The translations under genes were made by a program, and so were the position numbers. Below, piece after piece: positions 57,395 to 64,000 of a stretch of 64,000 nt of DNA (the stretch's first letter is position 1; every line of letters begins with the position of its first letter). The DNA comes from Aliivibrio finisterrensis (GTDB taxonomy: Bacteria > Pseudomonadota > Gammaproteobacteria > Enterobacterales > Vibrionaceae). The notes below the pieces were generated by a model. That model worked only from the letters and a program-made list of their open reading frames with translations. It was not told the DNA's origin and did not search any database. The DNA is taken from positions 186,001 through 250,000 of the forward strand of contig NZ_WBVP01000001.1 in assembly GCF_008933155.1 (NCBI RefSeq), given 5' to 3'.

Positions 57395-57763
57395 TTCTAT
57401 CCCTTTAAGAAAAATAATCCATTGATATAAATATAGAATAGACTAAATCTGCAATTATTCTTTTTTTATTTCACCGAGCTAAGGCTGGTGATTTCTCTCT
57501 TAAAAACATTCACACGCCCTCTGTAAGGCTTCATTATTCTCAAAAGAGAAGGTAGCACTACACATATAAATAAGCATCAATAGTTCCAATGTATATCTTA
57601 TGGCTTAAGCATAATTTCAACTTAATCAAGTCAAAAAGTGGATAATGAACAGATACGGAACCTAAGTGGCATCACATAAAAAGCGAGGTTTAGCTAGAAA
57701 AGATTAGAACGTAGAAGAATAGATAAGAAGATCAGAAAATGAGAATTTTATTTATAGAATCAA
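57395..57763. other. Intergenic region pldA/tRNA
   Basis: AT-rich; contains the pldA upstream region. No gene, repeat or RNA recognised apart from the tRNA terminator at its right end. Confidence 0.4.
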
Positions 57764-57792
57764 AAAGCCCCAGCGAGAAAGCTGGGGCTTTG
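57764..57792 (-). terminator. Terminator after tRNA-Ser
   Basis: AAAGCCCCAGC / GCTGGGGCTTT perfect 11-bp stem with a 6-base loop, T run following on the minus strand. Confidence 0.92.
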
Positions 57793-57796
57793 AATG

Positions 57797-57884
57797 TGGC
57801 GGTGAGTGAGAGATTCGAACTCTCGGTACGTTGCCGTACACACACTTTCCAGGCGTGCTCCTTCAGCCACTCGGACAACTCACC
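57797..57884 (-). tRNA. tRNA-Ser(GGA)
   Basis: 88-nt class II tRNA on the minus strand. Acceptor stem GGTGAGT / ACTCACC, discriminator G and encoded CCA. D-arm CCGAGTGGCTGAAGG, anticodon loop CTGGAAA with GGA reading UCC/UCU Ser codons. Long variable arm (GTACGGCAACGTAC hairpin) and TTCGAAT T-loop. Very close to E. coli serW/serX type. Confidence 0.97.
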
Positions 57885-58016
57885 GAATCATTGCTCTTTT
57901 CGAGACAACGAGCGCTAATTTAATGATTTACGTCTACATGGTCAAGGAGTTTCTTACATAATCTCAATTGTTTGCTTTATTTTTACACGGCTTGGTTAGC
58001 TTGTAATCACAAAGTC

Positions 58017-59237
58017 TTATTCTTTATGCTTTAAATACTGAATCCAATATTTTACTTCTTCTGATGGATAAGCTTCATTGAGCCGTTTTGCTTGCGCTAA
58101 AGCATCATTATAACGAGACAACTTATAATATAAGCGAACCATCATTAAGCGATACTCTGATTCTTTAGTCACTGGCTTTGCCTTCTCTGTACTTATTAAA
58201 GCTAATTTGTACTCTTTTTGCTGTTCTTGTAATTTTGCCAGAGACCAATAGTGTTTTTTATTTTTCTGTGCCGCTTGTTGCCATGCTTTTTCTGCGTTAG
58301 CCCACTCTTTTGCCATTTGCCAGTATGTCGCTTGCCTTACTAACTCTGGTTCAGTTTTGGTTTTTGGGTACTGGAGAAACATTTCATCCATTATTTGGGC
58401 TGCTCGCTCTGGTAATCTATTTTGGCTATAAAGTTGAGATAAGGTTCTAAAATCTTGAGCTTCAAATCGAACCCCCTGCTGCTTTGCCAAGGCATAGTTT
58501 ACTAAGGCTTTATCTGTTTTTTGTTGCTGCAATTGAGCCGCTATTAATTGTTGCCACCACATTTTATGATTAGGTTCTAGCTCAATTAATCTTTGAGCCG
58601 TTTTTTCTGCTGGGCGCCAAAACGATAACTGCAATTCACTGACTAATTGGATCTTGTATTTTTGTATTTTCTCATTGCTATTATTAGGAACAAATTGTCG
58701 TATATACGTTAAACAGTTTTTCCATGATTGCTTTTGATAATAAGCATTCGCAACCCTTAGATATATTTCATTTTTATTTGATGCTAACTCGGTACGTTGC
58801 TTATCTGATGATGTTGAATACTCAGATACCAACAAATGCTGATAATGCGATATGGCTTTTGAAAATTGATGATCTGAATAATAAATATCTGCCAGCATTT
58901 TCTCGGTTTGCCATTGTGACTGTTTATCAAGAGATGCTAGAGATACAGATTTATCTAACTCTGATATCGCTTTTTTCGCTTGCTCATTTTGCCAATAAAA
59001 AACACCCAATACCCTCGCTATATAAGCTTGGTCATATTTAGCATTTGGGTTTAATAAAGATAATACATCAATGGCTTCCCCTAGCTTTCCTTCTTGTTGA
59101 AGTTGGCTAGCATATTGAATTTTCTTAGCATTATAATGGCTCAGTTCTGCTGCATGTGGCTGCCCAACAATAAGCAACACACTTATAACCATTCCATAAT
59201 TGGCATAACGAATACATAGGTGAATAAAACGATTCAT
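58017..59237 (-). CDS. TPR-repeat periplasmic protein of the TonB2 operon
   Basis: A 406-residue exported protein (signal region up to GQPHAAE) built of tetratricopeptide repeats, e.g. LGVFYWQNEQAKKAISELDKSVSL, LADIYYSDHQFSKAISHYQHLL and MVRLYYKLSRYNDALAQAKRL. It is the last gene of the operon, overlapping tonB2 by 4 bases (ATGA). The equivalent TPR protein accompanies TonB2/TtpC clusters in vibrios and is thought to scaffold the complex; its precise role is not known. Confidence 0.85.
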   Translation of the reverse strand: MNRFIHLCIRYANYGMVISVLLIVGQPHAAELSHYNAKKIQYASQLQQEGKLGEAIDVLSLLNPNAKYDQAYIARVLGVFYWQNEQAKKAISELDKSVSLASLDKQSQWQTEKMLADIYYSDHQFSKAISHYQHLLVSEYSTSSDKQRTELASNKNEIYLRVANAYYQKQSWKNCLTYIRQFVPNNSNEKIQKYKIQLVSELQLSFWRPAEKTAQRLIELEPNHKMWWQQLIAAQLQQQKTDKALVNYALAKQQGVRFEAQDFRTLSQLYSQNRLPERAAQIMDEMFLQYPKTKTEPELVRQATYWQMAKEWANAEKAWQQAAQKNKKHYWSLAKLQEQQKEYKLALISTEKAKPVTKESEYRLMMVRLYYKLSRYNDALAQAKRLNEAYPSEEVKYWIQYLKHKE

Positions 59238-59851
59238 TGGCTTAATCGATACTCTAACCGTACTGTTTGGCCTGATTGAGTTATCGCCTTTCCTTTGACT
59301 AATTTAGGCTGATATTTCCATTGCTTTAATGCTTGAATAGCAGGTCGAACAAACATACGACTAGGCTCTGCTTCAATGCTTTCGATGTCCGTTGGCCTAC
59401 CTTGTTCATCAATAGTAAATCGCAAAATAACATACCCTTCCATTTTACGTTTTAGTGCTCGTGATGGGTATTTTGGCTCAACTCGGTAGAGTGGCATCGC
59501 TTGCTGATTTTGTCCTAAGCCCTCAAATGAAGGTAAAGAAACCGCAACATTCAACCCTATCTCTCCCAACTCTATTGATGGCATTGATGTCTCTTCTGGT
59601 GCATTCACCTTTGCAACCTGCGACGACAAACTTGATTGCAACTCGGGCACATTAGGAGTTTTAGGAGGCTCTGGCAATTGACGAATACGACGTTGGCTGT
59701 GCGATTCAGGCTCAGCCATCACAACATCAAACTGTAAACGCTCACTTTCTGCAATGGTGTTTTTAGGTTGAATAGTCATCCAAGCCATAAAGCTGAACAA
59801 AGCAAGCGTAAGAACTATCGCCAACATAAATGCAAACAGGCTACGAAGCAT
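59234..59851 (-). CDS. tonB2: TonB2-type energy transducer
   Basis: A 205-residue TonB: N-terminal TM (about 5-27, FMLAIVLTLALFSFMAWMTI), a short Pro-containing linker much shorter than in E. coli TonB, and the C-terminal domain (about 120-205) with YPSRALKRKMEGYVILRFTIDEQGRP and ALKQWKYQP. It transfers proton-motive energy to TonB-dependent outer-membrane receptors. The short form is characteristic of Vibrio TonB2. Shares one base with exbD2. Confidence 0.92.
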   Translation of the reverse strand: MLRSLFAFMLAIVLTLALFSFMAWMTIQPKNTIAESERLQFDVVMAEPESHSQRRIRQLPEPPKTPNVPELQSSLSSQVAKVNAPEETSMPSIELGEIGLNVAVSLPSFEGLGQNQQAMPLYRVEPKYPSRALKRKMEGYVILRFTIDEQGRPTDIESIEAEPSRMFVRPAIQALKQWKYQPKLVKGKAITQSGQTVRLEYRLSQ

Positions 59852-60255
59852 TATTGTGCTTCCGTCGCTAATGCAATGCCTTCAATTCCCGCCCCTTTCG
59901 CGGCATCCATCACTAAGACGACAGTGCCATTATAGGCGTGTTTATCTGCTTGGATCACAAGGTTCGCTTGAGGATTATCCAGATGAAGAGAGGCCAAAAC
60001 CGCCTCTACTCTTTCCATATCTACACGACGTTTATCGATAAAAACTTGATTATTAGCAGTAATAGCGACAAAGATCCCTACTTCTTTTTGAGCAACAGAG
60101 TGAGAGGCTTGAGGACGGTTAACTTCTACTCCTGATTCTCTGACAAACGAACTAGTAACAATGAAAAAAATCAGCATAATAAAGACGATATCTAACATTG
60201 AAGTGAGATCTATATTCGCATCTTCTCTGGCTTTTGTTCGACGAATTATGCGCAT
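59851..60255 (-). CDS. exbD2: ExbD2 proton-channel subunit
   Basis: 134 residues: single TM with the ion-carrying Asp in LTSMLDIVFIMLIFFIVTSSF (Asp22), then the periplasmic domain with VFIDKRRV and LVIQADKHAYNGTVVLVMDAAKGAGI. ExbB/ExbD family partner of TonB2. Overlaps exbB2 by 10 bases. Confidence 0.93.
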   Translation of the reverse strand: MRIIRRTKAREDANIDLTSMLDIVFIMLIFFIVTSSFVRESGVEVNRPQASHSVAQKEVGIFVAITANNQVFIDKRRVDMERVEAVLASLHLDNPQANLVIQADKHAYNGTVVLVMDAAKGAGIEGIALATEAQ

Positions 60256-60782
60256 TCGTCACTCCTTAATGCTTGTTCTAAGTGATATTCATGTCGTGTC
60301 ATGACTTTTAATAATCTTGCGTGTGCAAATAAACCAACGAGGGCTGCCACCATTCCAGCCATTGTAGGTAAGGTTGCCATAGATATGCCTGATGCCATCA
60401 GCTTAGGATCACTGCTGCCCTGTTGAGCCATAATATCAAATACGGAGATCATTCCTGTTACCGTACCTAATAAACCTATCATAGGACATAAACTCACAAA
60501 TACTTTGATTAAGCTAAGGTGTTGATACAGCTGACTATTGGCTAATTGTAATAACCCTTCTTTATTGGCAAGTGCATACCAAGACGTCCGTTCATTACGG
60601 TTTTTCCATTGCATCAACCACTGCTTTTTACGTTTTGGAAAGACAAAAAATAAAAATGAAATCCGTTCAATTACCAGAAAAAACACCATCAAAACCACTA
60701 GCATCAACCACCATAGAACAACCCCACCTTGTGACATAAAATCACTGATGGTTGGAAAATAGCGGTTAAATAACTCAAGCAT
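60246..60782 (-). CDS. exbB2: ExbB2 proton-channel subunit
   Basis: 178 residues, three TM segments (about 20-38, 93-116, 137-160). LCPMIGLLGTVTGMISVFDIMA and GISMATLPTMAGMVAALVGLFAH are the channel helices of the MotA/TolQ/ExbB family. Forms the inner-membrane pentamer around ExbD2. Overlaps ttpC by 8 bases. Confidence 0.93.
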   Translation of the reverse strand: MLELFNRYFPTISDFMSQGGVVLWWLMLVVLMVFFLVIERISFLFFVFPKRKKQWLMQWKNRNERTSWYALANKEGLLQLANSQLYQHLSLIKVFVSLCPMIGLLGTVTGMISVFDIMAQQGSSDPKLMASGISMATLPTMAGMVAALVGLFAHARLLKVMTRHEYHLEQALRSDECA

Positions 60783-62091
60783 TATTCAGCTCTGCTTTTG
60801 CAGCAACCAAACTAACTCCCTGCTTTTCTAAAACGGCATTAATACTGTCAGCACGGCTAGACAGTAAATTATGAGCCAACAACAATGGCATTGCCGCCAC
60901 TAACCCTAATACGGTTGTTGTTAACGCCATAGAGATCCCACCCGCCATTACCTTTGGATCACCATTACCAAATTGCGTAATCACTTGGAAAGTTTCGATC
61001 ATCCCAGTAACCGTTCCAAGTAAGCCCAACATAGGGGCTAAAGCCGCTAACAGTTTTAGCATAGATAATCCTTTTTCTAATCCTTGCTGTTCATCCATGA
61101 TCGTCTCAAGTAAACGCAACTCTAAAGACTCTACTGTTTGCGACTTTTCTTTATCATATACCGATAAAATACGCCCTAATGGGTTATCACTTAGCTTATC
61201 TGGGTGTTGCAATTGCTTGGTAATTTGTAACTGTAAACGAAGCAATACCACACCTCGATATATCGCAATAATGAGCCCAATACCTAGTAAACCTAGAATA
61301 ATTTGCCCAACAATACCTGCTTGTTCAATACGCTGAGTCAGCGTAGGTTGTTCAGCATATTGAGCAAGCAGCGCCCCTCTAGTCACATCGATGAGCATTG
61401 AGTTCACTGTAAAATTAGCGGCTGTTGGTGATCCTTCAGGATAACGAAGATACGACTCAGCTTGAGCGTTTGAACGATCCCACTTCATGTAACCTTCATC
61501 AGAAAGTAGCCCCATATCACCGATACGAAGCATGGATTCTTCAACAACAGTACCGTCACCTTGAAGCGCTTGTGCATTTACTGGGGCAATACGTTTACTT
61601 TGCTCAATGTAAGCCACCATTGTATTGATGTACTGAGATAACACCATTATTGAGGGTAATGCATCAGTATTTATCACCGCTTTTATTGGCTCTATGCTGA
61701 CCCCTTCACACGGTTGAATAAAAGAGGTCATTACCGTATTTTGGGTCGTTGCTGCTCCCTGACGAACCACACCAAAGACTTCGCCAAGGCTACCTGTTTC
61801 AATCTGCAATTGTTTTTCTAAATCAACTAAGGCTTTTTCATTACGGCTGAACGTAGTGCTTAATCTCTCAGTCTCTTTTTCTATCTCTTGAATCGAGCGT
61901 TTTAAGACAGATAATTGTTGTTCTAACTCAACACGAGTCTGTTTTATATGTTGAGTACGCAGCTTATCTTGTTTTTGCTGCTCTATTTGATTTGCTTCGG
62001 CTTTATTGTCTAGTTGAGAAAGTGCATCAGCATGAATCGGTAATGCAATCACAAACATAAAACATGCAACAAGTAATGAAGAAATACGCAT
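60775..62091 (-). CDS. ttpC: TtpC, long MotA/TolQ/ExbB-family protein of the TonB2 complex
   Basis: 438 residues. Signal peptide (to PIHADA), a periplasmic coiled coil (about 25-110), a periplasmic domain, then three TM segments including LAPMLGLLGTVTGMIETFQ and GISMALTTTVLGLVAAMPLLLAHN. TtpC is essential for TonB2-dependent iron-siderophore uptake in Vibrio. Shares one base with the DUF3450 gene upstream. Confidence 0.9.
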   Translation of the reverse strand: MRISSLLVACFMFVIALPIHADALSQLDNKAEANQIEQQKQDKLRTQHIKQTRVELEQQLSVLKRSIQEIEKETERLSTTFSRNEKALVDLEKQLQIETGSLGEVFGVVRQGAATTQNTVMTSFIQPCEGVSIEPIKAVINTDALPSIMVLSQYINTMVAYIEQSKRIAPVNAQALQGDGTVVEESMLRIGDMGLLSDEGYMKWDRSNAQAESYLRYPEGSPTAANFTVNSMLIDVTRGALLAQYAEQPTLTQRIEQAGIVGQIILGLLGIGLIIAIYRGVVLLRLQLQITKQLQHPDKLSDNPLGRILSVYDKEKSQTVESLELRLLETIMDEQQGLEKGLSMLKLLAALAPMLGLLGTVTGMIETFQVITQFGNGDPKVMAGGISMALTTTVLGLVAAMPLLLAHNLLSSRADSINAVLEKQGVSLVAAKAELNNA

Positions 62092-62885
62092 CAGATATTC
62101 TCCTTAACTTGCGATTGATTGAGATCAGATACTGAAAGTGGTAAACGTAATAATTGTGGTATTTTATGCTTATTAGCGATATCAAAAGCCACATTCACTT
62201 CATCGATTACCTCACTTTCTACTGCATGCCACTTCTGCTTTTCTTGTAGCCAAAGCCAAACGTGTTTTTTATCCGCACTGCGAGAAAATAAGGTAATTCG
62301 GCCAATATGCAGCTGTTCAACCACTCTTTTGCTGCCATCTTCTAGGGTAATTTCTTGCTGGTAGGCAGAGATTTTATACCCATAATCCATCTCTATCTGA
62401 AACACTTCTAATAACCGACGAAATTTTTCAGCATCACTAATGTCTGCTCGTCCCATTAAAAGCTGAAGTTGGTTAAGGCGCTCTGTTCTAGCCGTAAAAC
62501 GAATAGGCAAATCCGAATGTAGGATACGATCTAATTCATTAAGCATCTGATACATCAAAGGAACAATACCCTGACGCGTCTCTTCTATTTGAGTGATTTG
62601 AATATGGAGTTGCTGCTTCTCATCTTCTTGAGAACGAACAAGTTGAGTCAAATGATCACGATAAACGGTTTGATTAGATAACCTAATGCTGGCTTGTTCA
62701 ATCTGATTTTGCAGATCTAATATGCGCTGAGCTTCTTTATCTATACCTTGCTGAGCCTTTTGAGAGGATTGATTGGTTTTCGCTTCTATGTCTTGAGCGT
62801 GTGACAATGAATTTGCAGACACTGTCGACATCCCCATAAAACCAATTGCGCTATAGGCAAGCATTACTAAAAAATATGTTTTCAT
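62091..62885 (-). CDS. DUF3450 family periplasmic protein, first gene of the TonB2 operon
   Basis: 264 residues: signal peptide ending near VSAN, a long coiled coil (about 30-110), and a C-terminal globular part with PLMYQMLNELDRIL, DADISDAEKFRRLLEVFQIEMDYGY-like block, and HIGRITLFSRSADKKHVWLW. DUF3450 proteins consistently head TtpC-ExbB-ExbD-TonB clusters. Function unknown, probably part of the energising complex. Promoter expected within 62886-62960. Confidence 0.85.
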   Translation of the reverse strand: MKTYFLVMLAYSAIGFMGMSTVSANSLSHAQDIEAKTNQSSQKAQQGIDKEAQRILDLQNQIEQASIRLSNQTVYRDHLTQLVRSQEDEKQQLHIQITQIEETRQGIVPLMYQMLNELDRILHSDLPIRFTARTERLNQLQLLMGRADISDAEKFRRLLEVFQIEMDYGYKISAYQQEITLEDGSKRVVEQLHIGRITLFSRSADKKHVWLWLQEKQKWHAVESEVIDEVNVAFDIANKHKIPQLLRLPLSVSDLNQSQVKENI

Positions 62886-62956
62886 TAGTCCGTTAATCTT
62901 TATAAATACGCAACTTCAAGAATAACATCTTTAAATCAATATTTTGAATATTCAGA

Positions 62957-62990
62957 ATAAAAAAAGCCAGCAATCAATGCTGGCTCTAAG
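62957..62990 (-). terminator. Terminator after alaE
   Basis: On the minus strand AGCCAGCA / TGCTGGCT stem with a 5-base loop, then T7. Confidence 0.9.
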
Positions 62991-63011
62991 TGTTAGTTTA
63001 AAATCAAAATA

Positions 63012-63464
63012 TTAATGCGCATGAGGCGTATAACCTGGAACTTTAAATGCTTTACGGCATGCATCCAAAAAGTAGCCATAAAACACGCCCATTACACATG
63101 AAACAACAACATTACTTGAAACTGCAGTAATGATTTGTTCTGGTGTTGCCCCCACAGCCAATAAAATCATTGCATAAGCTGGTGATTGAAATGTCACATA
63201 CGCCACTAAATCTGCAATATTCTTCATAAATTTACTCGGCGATATACGAGCACCTTGACGCAACATAAAGTCACGAAATACTCCGTAAGGCCAAGCAATT
63301 GCTATGTTAACTGGTATTGAGAGAGTCCTTGATGCTAGTGACTGCTCAAATGTCATCCCTGAAACTAAAATTTCAATAAACATGCCCGTAATAAAACAAA
63401 AAACCACCATTGCAAATGTATCCGCCGCTGCATTTCGGATACAAAATGGTCCTTTCTTAGACAT
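63012..63464 (-). CDS. alaE: L-alanine exporter AlaE
   Basis: 150 residues, four TM segments. [49 protein letters not shown] and the C-terminal [20 protein letters not shown] match AlaE across its length. It exports L-alanine and prevents toxic accumulation; in E. coli it is Lrp/alanine induced. Single-gene unit with its own terminator. Confidence 0.9.
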   Translation of the reverse strand: MSKKGPFCIRNAAADTFAMVVFCFITGMFIEILVSGMTFEQSLASRTLSIPVNIAIAWPYGVFRDFMLRQGARISPSKFMKNIADLVAYVTFQSPAYAMILLAVGATPEQIITAVSSNVVVSCVMGVFYGYFLDACRKAFKVPGYTPHAH

Positions 63465-63796
63465 TAACTTTCTCTCTCCAACTATAATAAACCAGATTAA
63501 TAAACTGCCCGACCAATACGTTAGCAGTCGATAGAACTAGCTGGGCATACCTAGCTAGTAATTATCGCTATTTAATCACAATGTTATTAGAATTAGATCT
63601 CGAAGTTGAGTCAATGTAGTAAACTTACAACTACTTTTGGATTTGAAATCAGTTTAATTCGCTACTCGTTACATTCCGTAAGTTATTTTCACAAAGAGGC
63701 AACTTATGAATATAAGAAGATAAGCATTAATTTCTATTCAGACAATATTAAAAGTTCTTGATACAATAATGAAAACTTGAATGGAATGAGAACATT
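63465..63796. other. Divergent intergenic region alaE/yecA-like
   Basis: Holds promoters for both genes. ACTAGCT (63536-63542) and AGCTAGT (63553-63559) form an inverted repeat with a 10-base gap, a possible operator upstream of alaE. Otherwise AT-rich with no gene. Confidence 0.4.
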
Positions 63797-64000
63797 ATGT
63801 CTTTATCACTTACGGCAATTCTTTCAAACCCTGAATTAGAAAATAAACTACTTACAGAGGCACAAACACAAGGTTTTATTGCGGCGATGGCTGCGGCTCC
63901 AAACCTTATCAATCCTAATGAGTGGTTAGCTTTTTTATGGGGTGGTGAAGAAATATCTCCTTTTACCACAGCAGAAGATTTAGAAGCGTACGCTAATGCT
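63797..64000 (+). CDS. YecA/UPF0149-family protein (5' part)
   Basis: The frame opens at ATG 63797 and runs off the window (68 codons visible). MSLSLTAILSNPELENKLLTEAQTQGFIAAMAAAPNLINPNEWLAFLWGG has the UPF0149 pattern: a Gly-hydrophobic helix, then P..W....WGG. Members such as YecA often carry a C-terminal SEC-C metal-binding motif, which would lie outside the window. A minus-strand frame over the same bases (63748-63969) is a shadow. Confidence 0.75.
   Translation, partial: MSLSLTAILSNPELENKLLTEAQTQGFIAAMAAAPNLINPNEWLAFLWGGEEISPFTTAEDLEAYANA

Noticed and set aside
63748-63969. 73-codon minus-strand frame at the right edge
   Set aside because: It is the reverse of the YecA/UPF0149 gene, whose plus-strand translation matches a known family.

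Overview
The window looks like a piece of chromosome 1 of an Aliivibrio, most likely Aliivibrio fischeri or a close relative. The base composition is AT-rich. The trp operon has the Vibrio form, with separate trpG and trpD and a fused trpCF. The neighbourhood yciK-rluB-yciO-rnm-trpL-trpEGDCFBA, the full his operon, the TonB2/TtpC cluster and small-form 4.5S RNA all fit the Vibrionaceae. Species assignment is inference.

Layout. 1-3464: end of yciK, then rluB, yciO and rnm on the minus strand. 3473-10588: tryptophan operon with a TrpR-type operator, a leader peptide with tandem Trp codons, an attenuator, seven enzymatic activities in six genes, and a terminator. 10852-14246: DAACS symporter, yciB, yciA, yciI and a pilotin-like lipoprotein. 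14297-15945: methyltransferase and pseudouridine synthase. 16001-23707: histidine operon (minus strand) hisL-GDCBHAFI with a penta-His leader, an attenuator and a REP-like insertion between hisH and hisA. 23786-27724: two tandem copies of a porin/UPF0319 gene pair, each with the same promoter and 5'-UTR hairpin. 28093-31808: dinG, yfcA, priC, ybaM. 31993-34344: membrane diguanylate cyclase and the SRP RNA gene.

Two regions stand out. (1) 34892-39388 is a very AT-rich, tightly coupled four-gene operon: a MotA/TolQ/ExbB-family channel protein, two different single-TM partners with an acidic residue at the ExbD/MotB position (Glu in one, Asp in the other), and a membrane-anchored protein with two formylglycine-generating-enzyme (SUMF1/GldK-type) domains. 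This looks like an uncharacterised ion-driven envelope machine, reminiscent of the GldK/GldL/GldM set of Bacteroidota. A large multidomain GH18 chitinase follows directly. (2) 43788-49974 is a decayed chromosomal integron. A broken integron integrase reads rightwards (49578-49974), and to its left lies a leftward array of single-gene cassettes separated by attC-like relics. Several cassettes are broken: an amber codon in an esterase, an ochre codon in a YefM/Phd antitoxin without toxin, and probable T-tract frameshifts in two small genes. PhzF-like, YdcZ-like, DinB-like and hypothetical lipoprotein cassettes make up the rest.

50145-57394 holds transporters, an HflX paralogue, an SDR/DUF393 pair and outer-membrane phospholipase A. 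57764-57884 is tRNA-Ser(GGA) with its terminator. 58017-62885 is the TonB2 energy-transduction operon (DUF3450-ttpC-exbB2-exbD2-tonB2-TPR). 63012-63464 is alaE, and a YecA/UPF0149 gene runs off the right edge. No IS element, CRISPR array or prophage was seen.
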